Assembly: GCA_034111875.1 (NCBI GenBank)
Contig: JAWUWK010000028.1
Coordinates: 1-64,000 of the forward strand
Length of the DNA: 64,000 nt
Source: Rs1 sp034111875
Lineage (GTDB): Bacteria > Pseudomonadota > Gammaproteobacteria > Pseudomonadales > Balneatricaceae
Direction of reading: 5' to 3'
In this document: piece after piece, positions 26,105 through 34,953 of the stretch
How the letters are laid out: every line of letters begins with the position of its first letter
How positions within the stretch are numbered: the stretch's first letter is position 1
Notes under the pieces: generated by a model
The model's database searches: none
Told to the model about the DNA's origin: nothing
The model's input: only the letters and a program-made list of their open reading frames with translations
Program-made: the position numbers and the translations under genes

Positions 26105-26554
26105 ATGAGATTGACTACAATATTTAAAAGCAGTTTGCTGGTATTGGCAATGTCTTTGGCGGGTTGTGAAACTATCTCGAAAACCGCCAGTAATCTAACC
26201 GGCAGCAGCGGATTCCCAAAGAGTAAAGCTCAAACTTACAGAGCGACAGGATATGCGCCTATCAGCAAACAGCCTGGTATAACCAGAGGCGAAAAGGTGA
26301 TCAATGCGATTCGTGCTTCAAAATTGCGTGCTTACCAAGAGTTGGCGGCAATGGTGCATGGTCAATATGTGACTAGTACTAGCACGGTAATCCAAATGAC
26401 GTTAGTCAATGATGATTTCAAAACCGCTGTGGCGGGGGTTGTTCGCGGAGCGAGAGTGGTGAAGTCTTATCCTATTCAAGATGACGTCTATGCGACTATT
26501 TTAGAGCTTAAAGGCAATCAGTTGCAACAGGCGTGGATTGTCAATAATAACTGA
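26105..26554 (+). CDS. flgP: FlgP family lipoprotein
   Basis: A 149-residue lipoprotein with signal MRLTTIFKSSLLVLAMSLAGC (acylated C21). The domain RGEKVINAIRASKLRAYQELAAMVHGQYVTSTSTV is typical of FlgP/LPP20-like proteins, which form the basal disk or concentric outer-membrane rings around flagella in Vibrio and Campylobacter. Its start codon (26105) lies ten bases after the flgO stop, so the two are translationally linked. An in-frame upstream start at 26075 would overlap flgO and destroy the signal peptide. Confidence 0.85.
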   Translation: MRLTTIFKSSLLVLAMSLAGCETISKTASNLTGSSGFPKSKAQTYRATGYAPISKQPGITRGEKVINAIRASKLRAYQELAAMVHGQYVTSTSTVIQMTLVNDDFKTAVAGVVRGARVVKSYPIQDDVYATILELKGNQLQQAWIVNNN

Positions 26555-26655
26555 TATGAGACAACGGTTACGCGCCATGTGGTAACCGCCATTTGGCAAG
26601 TCTATGGATCATGGTTCACAATCTGTTGGAATCTACGTGCGCTAACGTTTAGTGT

Positions 26656-26952
26656 TTACTTCTTAGGAAAAGCTTTGTTGAAGGCCGCTTTTTGTTCAGC
26701 ACTTGCCGGTGCTTGGTGCTTGTCTTTCCAGCTGTCATAGGGTTCTTTGTAAATGATTTCACGGGCTTGATCGTAATCAAGTGCTTCGCCTCGGTCTTGA
26801 GCCGCGCTTAAATACCATTTAGATAGGCAATTGCGACAAAAACCCGCCAGGTTCATTAGATCAATATTCTGGGCGTCTTTGCGCTCATCTAAATGCTCAA
26901 TTAAGCGTCGAAAAGAGGCTGCTTCTATTTCGGTTTGGGTTTGCTTGTTCAT
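26656..26952 (-). CDS. DUF1244 family protein
   Basis: A 98-residue cytoplasmic protein with the DUF1244 signature: FRRLIEHLDERKDAQNIDLMNLAGFCRNCLSKWY, then the GEALDYDQAREIIYKEPYDSWK block. The two cysteines in FCRNC could bind a metal. The family is widespread in proteobacteria and its function is not established as far as I know. The gene lies downstream of glnD on the same strand, with a 117-base gap. Confidence 0.88.
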   Translation of the reverse strand: MNKQTQTEIEAASFRRLIEHLDERKDAQNIDLMNLAGFCRNCLSKWYLSAAQDRGEALDYDQAREIIYKEPYDSWKDKHQAPASAEQKAAFNKAFPKK

Positions 26953-27069
26953 GATTGTCGCTCGTTAGTGGTTTATTGAAATGATTGCGCTCAATGAGTG
27001 CATTGCTAGAGTAATAGCCCTCAGCTAATTTAAACAGCTTTAAGTCCTTAGTTTAAAAAGCGCCAGCCA

Positions 27070-29769
27070 TTAGTGCAAAGCGGCGCTGACATGTTGGTCT
27101 AGCTGTTTGCAAATTTCCATTTGCAGCAAATGAATAAACTCTGGGTCTTCGACAAGTGCTCCAGTGCAGTCAGTGATAAAAAATAAATCTACCACTCTCT
27201 CTCCAACAATTGAAATTTTTGCCTTGCAAATAATAATGTTGTGGGAGGCAAATACTTCACCTATTACCGCGAGTAGGCCGGGTCTGTCAGGTGATATTAT
27301 TTCTACCAAAGTATAGCTGTGGCTAGGATCTGTGGTGAATTTGACTTTGCTAGGTATAGAAAAAAGTTTCATTTGCCGGCTAACGCGGCGCCTCAGTATA
27401 GAGGAATAGGCATCAGGGTTGGACAATGAATTGATGATGGTTTGTTTTATTTCGTTTAATCTGTGTTGGTTGTCTGGAATGGATTTGTTTTCTTGGGTCA
27501 AAATGGTGTAACTGCTCAGAGAAAACTCACCTTGTGTAGGGTAAATACGTGCATCTTGTACGCTTAAAGAAAGTTGATCTAAGGTATCGACCGTCACGGC
27601 GAACAATTCATCGGGGTTTTTTGTATAAATAATCACATCAGAGGCACCTTCATAAAGCCGTAAAGTCGTTTTCTTTATGAGTACTAACGTCTTTTCTGCT
27701 GCGCTTTTGTTTAAAATAGCCTGAGTATGCCAGGCAATATTTTTGGCGCTTTCATGGATGAAGTATTCATCGCCCAATGTCGACCATAGCTGGTTTATCA
27801 GGCGCTGATCTATGTCGCTCGCAGCCAGTGCTTGCATTGCCTCTTGTTGTACTTGATCGATTAAGTCTTGTATGTCTACTGGGTTCTCCAAGCCGCGCTT
27901 AAGCGCCAGTTTGGTCTCGACGTAAAGTTGGCGCATCAAAGAGGCGCGCCAATTGTTCCACAAGCTATTGTTAGTGGCATTAATATCGGCAACAGTGAGT
28001 ACGTAAAGATAGTCTAAGTGAGTGACATCTCTGACATGTTCGGCAAAAGCCTGGATTATCTCAGGGTCAGAAATGTCTTTGCGCTGCGCCGTCATCGACA
28101 TCAGTAAATGATTGCGTACCAGCCAGGCAATTAATTGTGTATCCCATTTGCCCAAGTGGTGGGTTTTACAAAAATTAACCACATCCACAGCGCCTAACTC
28201 TGAGTGATCACCACCGCGGCCTTTGCCTATGTCGTGATACAGAGCGGCGATGTAAAGTAATTCTATTTTAGGTAGTTGGTTGACTAATCCGTGGGCAATA
28301 GGAAACTGTTCTTTGTGTTCAGGATGTCTGAACTGTCGACATTTGCGGATGACTTTTACAGTGTGTGCATCAACCGTGTAGATATGAAATAAGTCATGTT
28401 GCATTTGGCCTACTATGCGACCAAATTCGGGTAAGTAACGGCCAAGAATACCGTAGCGTATCATGCGTTTTAGCTCAGTTGATACACCATCTTCTTGTCT
28501 GAGTAATTCCATGAACAGAGAAATATTGCGCAGATCTGAACGAAAATCGTCGTCTATCAAATCCCAGTGTTCGCGAATTAATCTAATAGTGGAGGCGCGG
28601 ACTCCAGCTATCTTGCGGTTTTGCGCCAAGAGTACAAACAGTTCCATCAGCGCAAAAGGTTGATGATTGAAAACGTTGTTGTGAGTGACTTCTAGAAAAT
28701 TGTTATGCAATTGAAAGCGGTTATTCAAGGCTTGGATGTTGCTTGGCTGCTTTGCGTTTAAACTCTCTTCAAAATATTGTAACAGCAGATCGTTAAAATT
28801 GGTCATTTGCATGGCTATTCGATAGTACTTGCTCATAAATTGTTCAACAGCAAGTTTGCCTTTTTGATCTTGGTAGCCAAAAATTTTGGCTAAACTGCGC
28901 TGGTGGTCAAGCAGTAAACGGTCTTCGCGCTTGTTGCTTATCATGTGCAGTGCATAGCGGATCTTCCACAGGTACCGTTGGCCATTGTTAATCGTTTCTA
29001 ATTCGGATTCTGAGATGAACCCATACTCTACTAGTTCATCGATTAAGGTTGTACCAAAGTAGCGTTTTGCCACCCAACCAATCGTGTGGATGTCTCGTAA
29101 ACCGCCCGGTGAGTTTTTTATGTTTGGCTCTAAATTATATTCGGTATTATTGGTGCGTTGATGGCGTCTTTTTTGCTCTGCTAGTTTGCCGCTTAAAAAA
29201 GATTTTGCGCTCCAAGCCTCTTCAGAGGCAACTTTATAATACATATCTAAACGCAATCGAGAGGCGCCGATAATAGTTCTAGATTCTATTAAATTAGTGG
29301 CGATAGTAATATCGGTTTTAGACAGCTCAAAGCATTCATCTATAGTTCTCACACTTGAACCGATATCAAGTTTAATATCCCACAAAAAAGTTAAGAAACC
29401 ACTAATACTCTTTTGGTATTCTTCAGGATCAGCGCGGTCAAACAGAATCAATATATCGATATCAGAATGAGGATGTAACTCACCTCGACCATAACCACCG
29501 ACTGCAATTAGGCTGGCTTTGCTAGTGTCTGGCCAATCGAAAAGTTGCCATGCCTTAACCAGTAACATATCAAGAATTTGCGAGCGACCATAAATAATTT
29601 GCTGGATAGGGGTGTTGGCTTGGAACGCTTTATCCAAATTATCGCACATGCTTTTAAGTGCTTGCTTAAAAACTTTAATTGGCTGCTCATCACTAGTTAG
29701 CTGTTGCTCAAACAGAGCAGCATCGAAAAAAACACTGAGATTAACGTCTTGATTTTGAGGGCTGGTCAT
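27070..29769 (-). CDS. glnD: Bifunctional uridylyltransferase/uridylyl-removing enzyme GlnD
   Basis: The primary nitrogen sensor: it uridylylates PII when glutamine is low and removes UMP when glutamine is high. The 899-residue product has the nucleotidyltransferase motif GGYGRGELHPHSDIDIL (from residue 91), a PII-UTase helical region, an HD domain with YHDIGKGRGGDHSELGA for UMP removal, and two C-terminal ACT domains (around DVIIYTKNPDELFAVTVDTL and LVEIISPDRPGLLAVIGEVF) that sense glutamine. The start at 29769 (MTSPQNQD) is preferred over 29823, which would add 18 non-conserved residues. It follows map by about 100 bases, a classic order. Confidence 0.97.
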   Translation of the reverse strand: MTSPQNQDVNLSVFFDAALFEQQLTSDEQPIKVFKQALKSMCDNLDKAFQANTPIQQIIYGRSQILDMLLVKAWQLFDWPDTSKASLIAVGGYGRGELHPHSDIDILILFDRADPEEYQKSISGFLTFLWDIKLDIGSSVRTIDECFELSKTDITIATNLIESRTIIGASRLRLDMYYKVASEEAWSAKSFLSGKLAEQKRRHQRTNNTEYNLEPNIKNSPGGLRDIHTIGWVAKRYFGTTLIDELVEYGFISESELETINNGQRYLWKIRYALHMISNKREDRLLLDHQRSLAKIFGYQDQKGKLAVEQFMSKYYRIAMQMTNFNDLLLQYFEESLNAKQPSNIQALNNRFQLHNNFLEVTHNNVFNHQPFALMELFVLLAQNRKIAGVRASTIRLIREHWDLIDDDFRSDLRNISLFMELLRQEDGVSTELKRMIRYGILGRYLPEFGRIVGQMQHDLFHIYTVDAHTVKVIRKCRQFRHPEHKEQFPIAHGLVNQLPKIELLYIAALYHDIGKGRGGDHSELGAVDVVNFCKTHHLGKWDTQLIAWLVRNHLLMSMTAQRKDISDPEIIQAFAEHVRDVTHLDYLYVLTVADINATNNSLWNNWRASLMRQLYVETKLALKRGLENPVDIQDLIDQVQQEAMQALAASDIDQRLINQLWSTLGDEYFIHESAKNIAWHTQAILNKSAAEKTLVLIKKTTLRLYEGASDVIIYTKNPDELFAVTVDTLDQLSLSVQDARIYPTQGEFSLSSYTILTQENKSIPDNQHRLNEIKQTIINSLSNPDAYSSILRRRVSRQMKLFSIPSKVKFTTDPSHSYTLVEIISPDRPGLLAVIGEVFASHNIIICKAKISIVGERVVDLFFITDCTGALVEDPEFIHLLQMEICKQLDQHVSAALH

Positions 29770-29870
29770 GTGTTTTCCTGTGATTTGAAACCAATAAATG
29801 AAGTCTTCTGAATGAGCTCGCAACCATTAGCTTCTAGCCGCAGACTGCTTATCTTTCAGCTTAGATGCGG

Positions 29871-30641
29871 TTAGAAGTTTTCTTCGCTGCGCTGAGTCAG
29901 TACTTCGTAGCCATCTGCGGTGACCAATATGGTGTGTTCCCACTGAGCGGATAAACGCCGGTCAGCAGTGTCCACGGTCCAACCATCTTTTTTGTTGAGT
30001 TTTACTTGGCGCTTGCCGGCGTTAATCATAGGTTCAATCGTGAAAATATTACCTTTTAGTAATACTTCGCCGGTACCGGCGCGACCGTAATGAAGCACTT
30101 GTGGGTCCTCGTGGAATTCCGCGCCTATGCCGTGGCCGCAATATTCGCGCACCACAGAATAGTGGTTTTTTTCAGCATGCTGTTGGATAATATGACCGAA
30201 ATCACCTAGATAGGCGCCAGGTTTAACTAACGCCATTGCTTTATAAAGGCACTCTTGAGTCACTTCAACCAATCGCGCGGCGTGCGCGAGCGGTTTGCCC
30301 ACAAAAAACATTTTACTGGTATCTCCATGGTAGCCATCCTTAATAACAGTGATGTCGACGTTAATGATATCGCCGCTTTTTAATTTCTTGTCGTTGGGGA
30401 TTCCGTGACAGACACAATGGTTCACAGAAGTACAAATAGATTTGGGGAAGCCGTGATAATTTAAAGGTGCCGGTATGGCTTGTTGAACATCGACAATGTA
30501 GTCGTGACAGATTTGATTTAGCTGATTGGTTGTGACGCCGGCGACTACGTGCTCTTCAATCATTTCTAGTACTTGAGCTGCTAGCCTGCCTGCGACACGC
30601 ATTTTGCTGATTTCATCAGCATTTTTAACAAGGATTGCCAT
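29871..30641 (-). CDS. map: Methionine aminopeptidase, type I
   Basis: Removes the initiator methionine from nascent proteins. The 256-residue pita-bread enzyme shows metal ligands D96 and D107 (NVDITVIKDGYHGDTSKMF), the histidine in REYCGHGIGAEFHEDPQ, E in FTIEPMINAG and the terminal glutamate in QWEHTILVT. It is divergent from rpsB across about 290 bases and is followed by glnD, the standard arrangement. Confidence 0.98.
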   Translation of the reverse strand: MAILVKNADEISKMRVAGRLAAQVLEMIEEHVVAGVTTNQLNQICHDYIVDVQQAIPAPLNYHGFPKSICTSVNHCVCHGIPNDKKLKSGDIINVDITVIKDGYHGDTSKMFFVGKPLAHAARLVEVTQECLYKAMALVKPGAYLGDFGHIIQQHAEKNHYSVVREYCGHGIGAEFHEDPQVLHYGRAGTGEVLLKGNIFTIEPMINAGKRQVKLNKKDGWTVDTADRRLSAQWEHTILVTADGYEVLTQRSEENF

Positions 30642-30786
30642 ATTATTTGATTAACCCGAATCTCGTGAAAGTGGTCTGCTGTAAGCAAAAGTTATTTCTA
30701 TTACTGAGCAAATTGGATATCGGGTCATTGTATAGAAATTCTTGGACACTTTGGAGGTTTTCCTTCATTTAGGTAGTGTTTTATGT

Positions 30787-30792
30787 TATAAA
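30787..30792 (+). promoter_or_regulatory. Candidate rpsB -10 with GC-rich discriminator
   Basis: TATAAA is followed by GTCCGCCCG, a GC-rich discriminator typical of stringently controlled ribosomal promoters. The -35 is poor. It would give an rpsB leader of about 130 bases. Confidence 0.4.
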
Positions 30793-30886
30793 GTCCGCCC
30801 GAGAATGCATAGGCTGTTACTCGGGAAAAATCACACACACATCGTCACATCTGCTGGGTGCCTGCGAAATTACTCAAAGGTTAGTA

Positions 30887-30926
30887 TATGGGATGTGTGG
30901 AGGTCGAACCCAAAACCATAGGAAAG
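30887..30926 (+). promoter_or_regulatory. Hairpin in the rpsB leader next to the ribosome binding site
   Basis: TATGG (30887-30891) can pair with CCATA (30916-30920), and GGT-CGA-ACC forms an inner turn, directly before GGAAAG (30921-30926) and the ATG at 30933. Gammaproteobacterial rpsB leaders are known targets of S2 autoregulation. Whether this is that element is an inference from position. Confidence 0.4.
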
Positions 30927-30932
30927 ACAACA

Positions 30933-31652
30933 ATGGCACAAGTTACAATGCGTGAACTGCTTAAGGCAGGCGTACATTTTGGTCACCAAACCCGTTACTG
31001 GAACCCAAAGATGAACCAATTCATCTTCGGTGCACGTAATAAGATTCATATCATTAACTTAGAGCATACGCTTCCTGCGTTAAATGATTCTCTTAACATC
31101 GTTAAGAATATGGCCGGTAATAAGAATAAGATCTTGTTCGTAGGCACTAAGCGTGCAGCGAGCAAAATCATTAAAGAAGAAGCGCGTCGTGCGGGTATGC
31201 CTTACGTAAACCACCGCTGGTTAGGTGGCATGTTGACAAACTACAAGACAATCCGCCAGTCTATTCGGCGTCTTCGTGAGCTTGAATCACAAGCCGATGA
31301 TGGAACTTTTACTCAGCTGACTAAAAAAGAAGCGTTAATGCGTCAGCGTGAAATGGAAAAGCTAGAGCGTTCTATCGGTGGTATCAAAGAAATGGGCGGG
31401 CTTCCTGACGCGCTTTTCGTTGTCGATGTAGATCATGAACGTATTGCTATCAACGAAGCTAACAAATTGGGTATTCCAGTTATCGGTATTGTCGATACTA
31501 ACAGTAACCCTGACGGTGTTGATTATGTGATTCCTGGAAACGACGATGCACTGCGCGCGATTCAGATTTACGTAGGTTCTATGGCAGACGCTTGCACTGA
31601 AGGTTCTGAAGTTGCTGCGGGTGATAAAAACGAATTTGTTGAAGTAGAATAA
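30933..31652 (+). CDS. rpsB: 30S ribosomal protein S2
   Basis: A small-subunit protein bound last to the 30S head, bridging to S1. The 239-residue product has MRELLKAGVHFGHQTRYWNPKM at the N-terminus, then NKIHIINLEHT, GTKRAASKIIKEEARRAGMPYVNHRWLGGMLTN and the C-terminal IPVIGIVDTNSNPDGVDYVIPGNDDALRAI. The ATG at 30933, with GGAAAG upstream, gives the canonical MAQVTMRELL start; an upstream frame from 30888 would add 15 unrelated residues. It heads the rpsB-tsf-pyrH-frr group. Confidence 0.98.
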   Translation: MAQVTMRELLKAGVHFGHQTRYWNPKMNQFIFGARNKIHIINLEHTLPALNDSLNIVKNMAGNKNKILFVGTKRAASKIIKEEARRAGMPYVNHRWLGGMLTNYKTIRQSIRRLRELESQADDGTFTQLTKKEALMRQREMEKLERSIGGIKEMGGLPDALFVVDVDHERIAINEANKLGIPVIGIVDTNSNPDGVDYVIPGNDDALRAIQIYVGSMADACTEGSEVAAGDKNEFVEVE

Positions 31653-31699
31653 GCAAATCTTTTGTTTGTTTGAAGCTATAAATTTAGTTGTTTGATTTA

Positions 31700-31727
31700 A
31701 AAGGGGAGCCTCGCTCCCTTTTTTTTG
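31700..31727 (+). terminator. Hairpin with T tract between rpsB and tsf (attenuator-like)
   Basis: AAGGGGAGC and GCTCCCTTT pair around CTC and are followed by a long T run, 47 bases after rpsB. Partial termination between rpsB and tsf is known in E. coli, so this may set the S2 to EF-Ts ratio rather than end the operon. Confidence 0.85.
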
Positions 31728-31761
31728 AATGTTGATTGGATGCAATCAAAGGGGCGAGAAA

Positions 31762-32619
31762 ATGGCTGTTTCAGCTAAGTTGGTAAAAGAACTGCGTGAT
31801 CGTACCGGTCTGGGTATGCTTGAGTGTAAAAAAGCACTGAAAGCGGTAGATGGTGACGTTGAAAAGGCAATTGAAGAATTGCGTAAGTCATCTGGAATGA
31901 AAGCGGCTAAAAAAGCAGGTCGTACAGCGGCAGATGGTGTTGTGCTAGCGAAAATTGCCGATGATGGTTCATACGGAGTGTTGGTTGAAGTTAACTCTGA
32001 AACTGACTTTGCTGCCCGTGAAGAAAATTTCTTAAAATTTGCGCAATCTATTACAGAAGCTGCATTTGCTGCTAAGACCACAGACGTGGCGGCAATTATG
32101 ACAGATGAAAGGGTTGCTGCGCGTGATGCACTAGTACAAAAAATAGGCGAAAATATTAGCCTGCGCCGTATTTCACTGGTAGAAGGTGAGGCGGTAGGTG
32201 CGTATGTTCATTCGAACAACCGTATTGCCGCGCTGGTTTCAGTAACGGGTGCTAGCGGTGAAGTGGCTAAAGATGTTGCCATGCATGTCAGTGCAACTAA
32301 CCCACGTGTTGTTAATAAAGACGATATGCCTGCCGATGAAGTCCAAAAAGAGAAAGACATCATTATGGCACAACCGGATATGGCGAGTAAGCCTGTTGAA
32401 ATCGCCGAAAAAATGGTGATTGGTCGTATCAGTAAGTTCCTTTCTGAAAACAGTTTGGTAGAGCAAGCTTTCGTTAAAAATCCAGAGCAGAAAGTAGGGG
32501 CTATGGTTAAAGCGGCTGGCGGCGCTGTTGTCAGCTTTGTTCGTCTGGAAGTTGGCGAAGGTATTGAAGTTGCAGAAGTAGACTTTGCAACAGAAGTGGC
32601 AGCACAGCTAAAAAGTTAA
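31762..32619 (+). CDS. tsf: Elongation factor Ts
   Basis: The guanine nucleotide exchange factor for EF-Tu. The 285-residue product has the N-terminal UBA-like signature VKELRDRTGLGMLECKKAL, the core contact motif EVNSETDFAAR and the dimerisation domain to VASQ-like end (EVAAQLKS). The start at 31762 (GGGGCGAGAAA upstream) gives MAVSAKLVKELR as in other gammaproteobacteria; the in-frame start at 31729 lies inside the terminator region and is rejected. Confidence 0.98.
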   Translation: MAVSAKLVKELRDRTGLGMLECKKALKAVDGDVEKAIEELRKSSGMKAAKKAGRTAADGVVLAKIADDGSYGVLVEVNSETDFAAREENFLKFAQSITEAAFAAKTTDVAAIMTDERVAARDALVQKIGENISLRRISLVEGEAVGAYVHSNNRIAALVSVTGASGEVAKDVAMHVSATNPRVVNKDDMPADEVQKEKDIIMAQPDMASKPVEIAEKMVIGRISKFLSENSLVEQAFVKNPEQKVGAMVKAAGGAVVSFVRLEVGEGIEVAEVDFATEVAAQLKS

Positions 32620-32635
32620 TAAATGCTGTTTTTTC

Positions 32636-32672
32636 AAGCGCATGTGGCTATTATAGCGACATGCGCTTTTTT
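32636..32672 (+). terminator. Terminator after tsf
   Basis: AAGCGCATGT and ACATGCGCTT form a ten-base stem followed by TTTT, 17 bases after the stop. It separates tsf from pyrH. Confidence 0.88.
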
Positions 32673-32817
32673 GTATCTGCGCCACTAGAATGAAGGTTCT
32701 CAGCCTGCAAATAGCCAATGTTTATGCAAAGGTAGATTGGTTTGAGAAAAGGTATCTGTTACCGTTAGATAATAGGCGCTAATTAGGTTTTTTAAGCAGA
32801 TTATTCGGAGAAAATTA

Positions 32818-33582
32818 ATGGCCACAGCAACAAATAAGAGACTGTCTCAATATAAGCGAATTCTGCTAAAACTCAGTGGTGAAGCGTTAACGGGCGAAGA
32901 GAGTTTTGGAATAGATCCTAAAGTGTTAGACAGAATGTCACTGGAAATTGGGCAGCTGATTGGTATTGGTGTACAAGTCGGGATTGTAATAGGCGGTGGT
33001 AATCTATTCAGAGGGGCTGCATTGAGCGCCAATGGTTTAGATCGTGTTACCGGAGACCACATGGGTATGTTGGCAACAGTGATGAATTCTCTGGCATTAA
33101 GAGATTCACTGGAGCGTGCCAATATAACCACAAGAGTCATGTCATCAATCCCAATGAGTGGTGTTGTTGACCATTATGATCGTCGTCACGCAATGCGTTA
33201 CTTAGGTCAAGGTGATGTGGTAATCTTTGCAGCAGGTACAGGTAATCCGTTTTTCACCACTGATACAGCCGCCTGTTTAAGAGGTATAGAAGTTGACGCA
33301 GATATAGTATTAAAGGCGACTAAAGTTGATGGCGTGTATACCGCTGATCCAATGAAAGATAGTAGCGCTAAGCGCTACTTACATTTGGGTTTCGATGAAT
33401 TGTTGGAGAAACAGCTAGAAGTAATGGATTTGACAGCGATTTGTTTAACAAGAGATCATGATATGCCTATTCAAGTATTTAATATGAATCGACCAGGGGC
33501 ATTGGTCAGCTTGGTGATGGGAAATACTGAGGGGACGCTGATTAGTAGCGAAGAATACACAGGAGAAAAGTATGCTGAATGA
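32818..33582 (+). CDS. pyrH: UMP kinase
   Basis: Phosphorylates UMP to UDP with ATP; hexameric, activated by GTP and inhibited by UTP. The 254-residue amino-acid-kinase fold has KRILLKLSGEAL, VGIVIGGGNLFRG, the GDHMGMLATVMNSLALRD block, FAAGTGNPFFTTDTAA and the C-terminal DHDMPIQVFNMNRPGAL. GGAGAAAA precedes the ATG. Its last 11 bases overlap frr, so the two are translationally coupled. Confidence 0.98.
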   Translation: MATATNKRLSQYKRILLKLSGEALTGEESFGIDPKVLDRMSLEIGQLIGIGVQVGIVIGGGNLFRGAALSANGLDRVTGDHMGMLATVMNSLALRDSLERANITTRVMSSIPMSGVVDHYDRRHAMRYLGQGDVVIFAAGTGNPFFTTDTAACLRGIEVDADIVLKATKVDGVYTADPMKDSSAKRYLHLGFDELLEKQLEVMDLTAICLTRDHDMPIQVFNMNRPGALVSLVMGNTEGTLISSEEYTGEKYAE

Positions 33583-34129
33583 GATTCTGCAAGATGTTGA
33601 TGGGCGTATGAAAAAAAGCACTGACGCACTGATTGAAAACTTTAAAAAAATTCGTACAGGTCGAGCGCATCCGAGTATTTTAGATACAGTGACAGTCGAT
33701 TACTATGGGTCGTCTGTACCATTGTCGCAAGTAGCTAATATTTCTGTTGAAGATGCACGTACGCTTGCGATAGTGCCTTGGGAAAAGCCCATGGTGCCCG
33801 CAATCGAAAAAGCTATTATGAAGTCGTCACTGGGTCTGAATCCGGCTACTTCCGGCGAGAGAATTCGTGTGCCTATGCCGGCGCTCACCGAAGAGACCCG
33901 AAAAGGTTTTATTCGTCAGGCAAGGGCGGAAGCTGAAAATGGCAAGGTCTCTGTGCGCAACGCGAGAAGAGACGCTAATAGTCTGATTAAGGATCTACTC
34001 AAAGAAAAAGAAATTTCTGAAGATGAAGATCGTAAATCACAAGATAAAGTTCAATCGCTGACGAATAAATACGTTGCTCAGATTGATGTGCTTCTCGAGA
34101 AAAAAGAAACTGATCTAATGGAAATATAA
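33572..34129 (+). CDS. frr: Ribosome recycling factor
   Basis: Splits post-termination ribosomes with EF-G. The 185-residue product shows the RRF features KKIRTGRAHPSILD, VDYYGSSVPLSQVANISVEDARTLAI, LGLNPATSGERIRVPMPALTEETRKGFIRQARAEAENGKVSVRNARRD and the coiled-coil end. It starts inside the 3' end of pyrH at an ATG with AGGAGAAAAG upstream. Confidence 0.98.
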   Translation: MLNEILQDVDGRMKKSTDALIENFKKIRTGRAHPSILDTVTVDYYGSSVPLSQVANISVEDARTLAIVPWEKPMVPAIEKAIMKSSLGLNPATSGERIRVPMPALTEETRKGFIRQARAEAENGKVSVRNARRDANSLIKDLLKEKEISEDEDRKSQDKVQSLTNKYVAQIDVLLEKKETDLMEI

Positions 34130-34196
34130 TAATGTAGATATCTCATCTTACTGTTGAGGTTAATATCAGCTATGAAAAGGTTTGCATTTATACACT

Positions 34197-34952
34197 ATGA
34201 GTTTATTGGCAGATTTAAAATTATCCGCAGATGAAAACATGCCGCGCCATATTGCTATTATCATGGATGGTAATAATCGCTGGGCTAAAAAACGTTTTCT
34301 GCCGAGTTTGGCTGGACACAAATCAGCGGTTAAAAGTGTACGCAGTGTGATAGAAGGCTGCGTTGAGCTGGGTGTGGAATCTTTAAGTTTGTTTGCTTTT
34401 AGTACGGAAAACTGGAAGCGGCCTGCGCTTGAGGTAAAAGGTTTAATGGAGTTGTTTGGTTTTGCACTCGATCGTGAAACCAAGAAATTGCATCAAAATA
34501 ACATTCGATTGCGGGTGATCGGTGATAAGAGTCGCTTTAGTGGGGCATTGCAACAGCGGATTTTAGCGGCAGAGCAGTTAACTGAAAAAAATGACGGATT
34601 ACAGCTCAACATTGCCGCTAACTATGGTGGTCAATGGGATATTGTACAAGCGGCGAAACAGTTTGCAGAAGATTGTTTGAGTGGCAAGCACACCCCAGAA
34701 GAATTGGACGCATCTCTATTTAATCAGTACGTTAGTTTGGCCGATCAAGCAAAGCCAGACTTATGTATTCGCACTGGTGGTGAAAGTCGTATTAGTAATT
34801 TTTTAGTGTGGCAGATGGCTTACACAGAATATCATTTTGTGGATTGTCTATGGCCCGATTTTAAAAAACAGCACTTAGTGGAAGCGATAAAAGATTTCAC
34901 ATGCAGGGAGAGACGATTTGGAAGGACAAGTGAGCAGTTAGAGGAAAAGTAG
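34197..34952 (+). CDS. uppS: Isoprenyl (undecaprenyl) diphosphate synthase
   Basis: A cis-prenyltransferase condensing FPP with eight IPP to make undecaprenyl diphosphate, the carrier lipid for peptidoglycan and O-antigen. The 251-residue product has the catalytic D24 in HIAIIMDGNNRWAKKR, LFAFSTENWKRP and the C-terminal IRTGGESRISNFLVWQMAYTEYHF. I chose the ATG at 34197; an in-frame TTG at 34182 is closer to an AAAAGG and cannot be excluded. The protein demands IPP and FPP, although dxr is missing two genes downstream. Confidence 0.96.
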   Translation: MSLLADLKLSADENMPRHIAIIMDGNNRWAKKRFLPSLAGHKSAVKSVRSVIEGCVELGVESLSLFAFSTENWKRPALEVKGLMELFGFALDRETKKLHQNNIRLRVIGDKSRFSGALQQRILAAEQLTEKNDGLQLNIAANYGGQWDIVQAAKQFAEDCLSGKHTPEELDASLFNQYVSLADQAKPDLCIRTGGESRISNFLVWQMAYTEYHFVDCLWPDFKKQHLVEAIKDFTCRERRFGRTSEQLEEK

Positions 34953-34953
34953 G

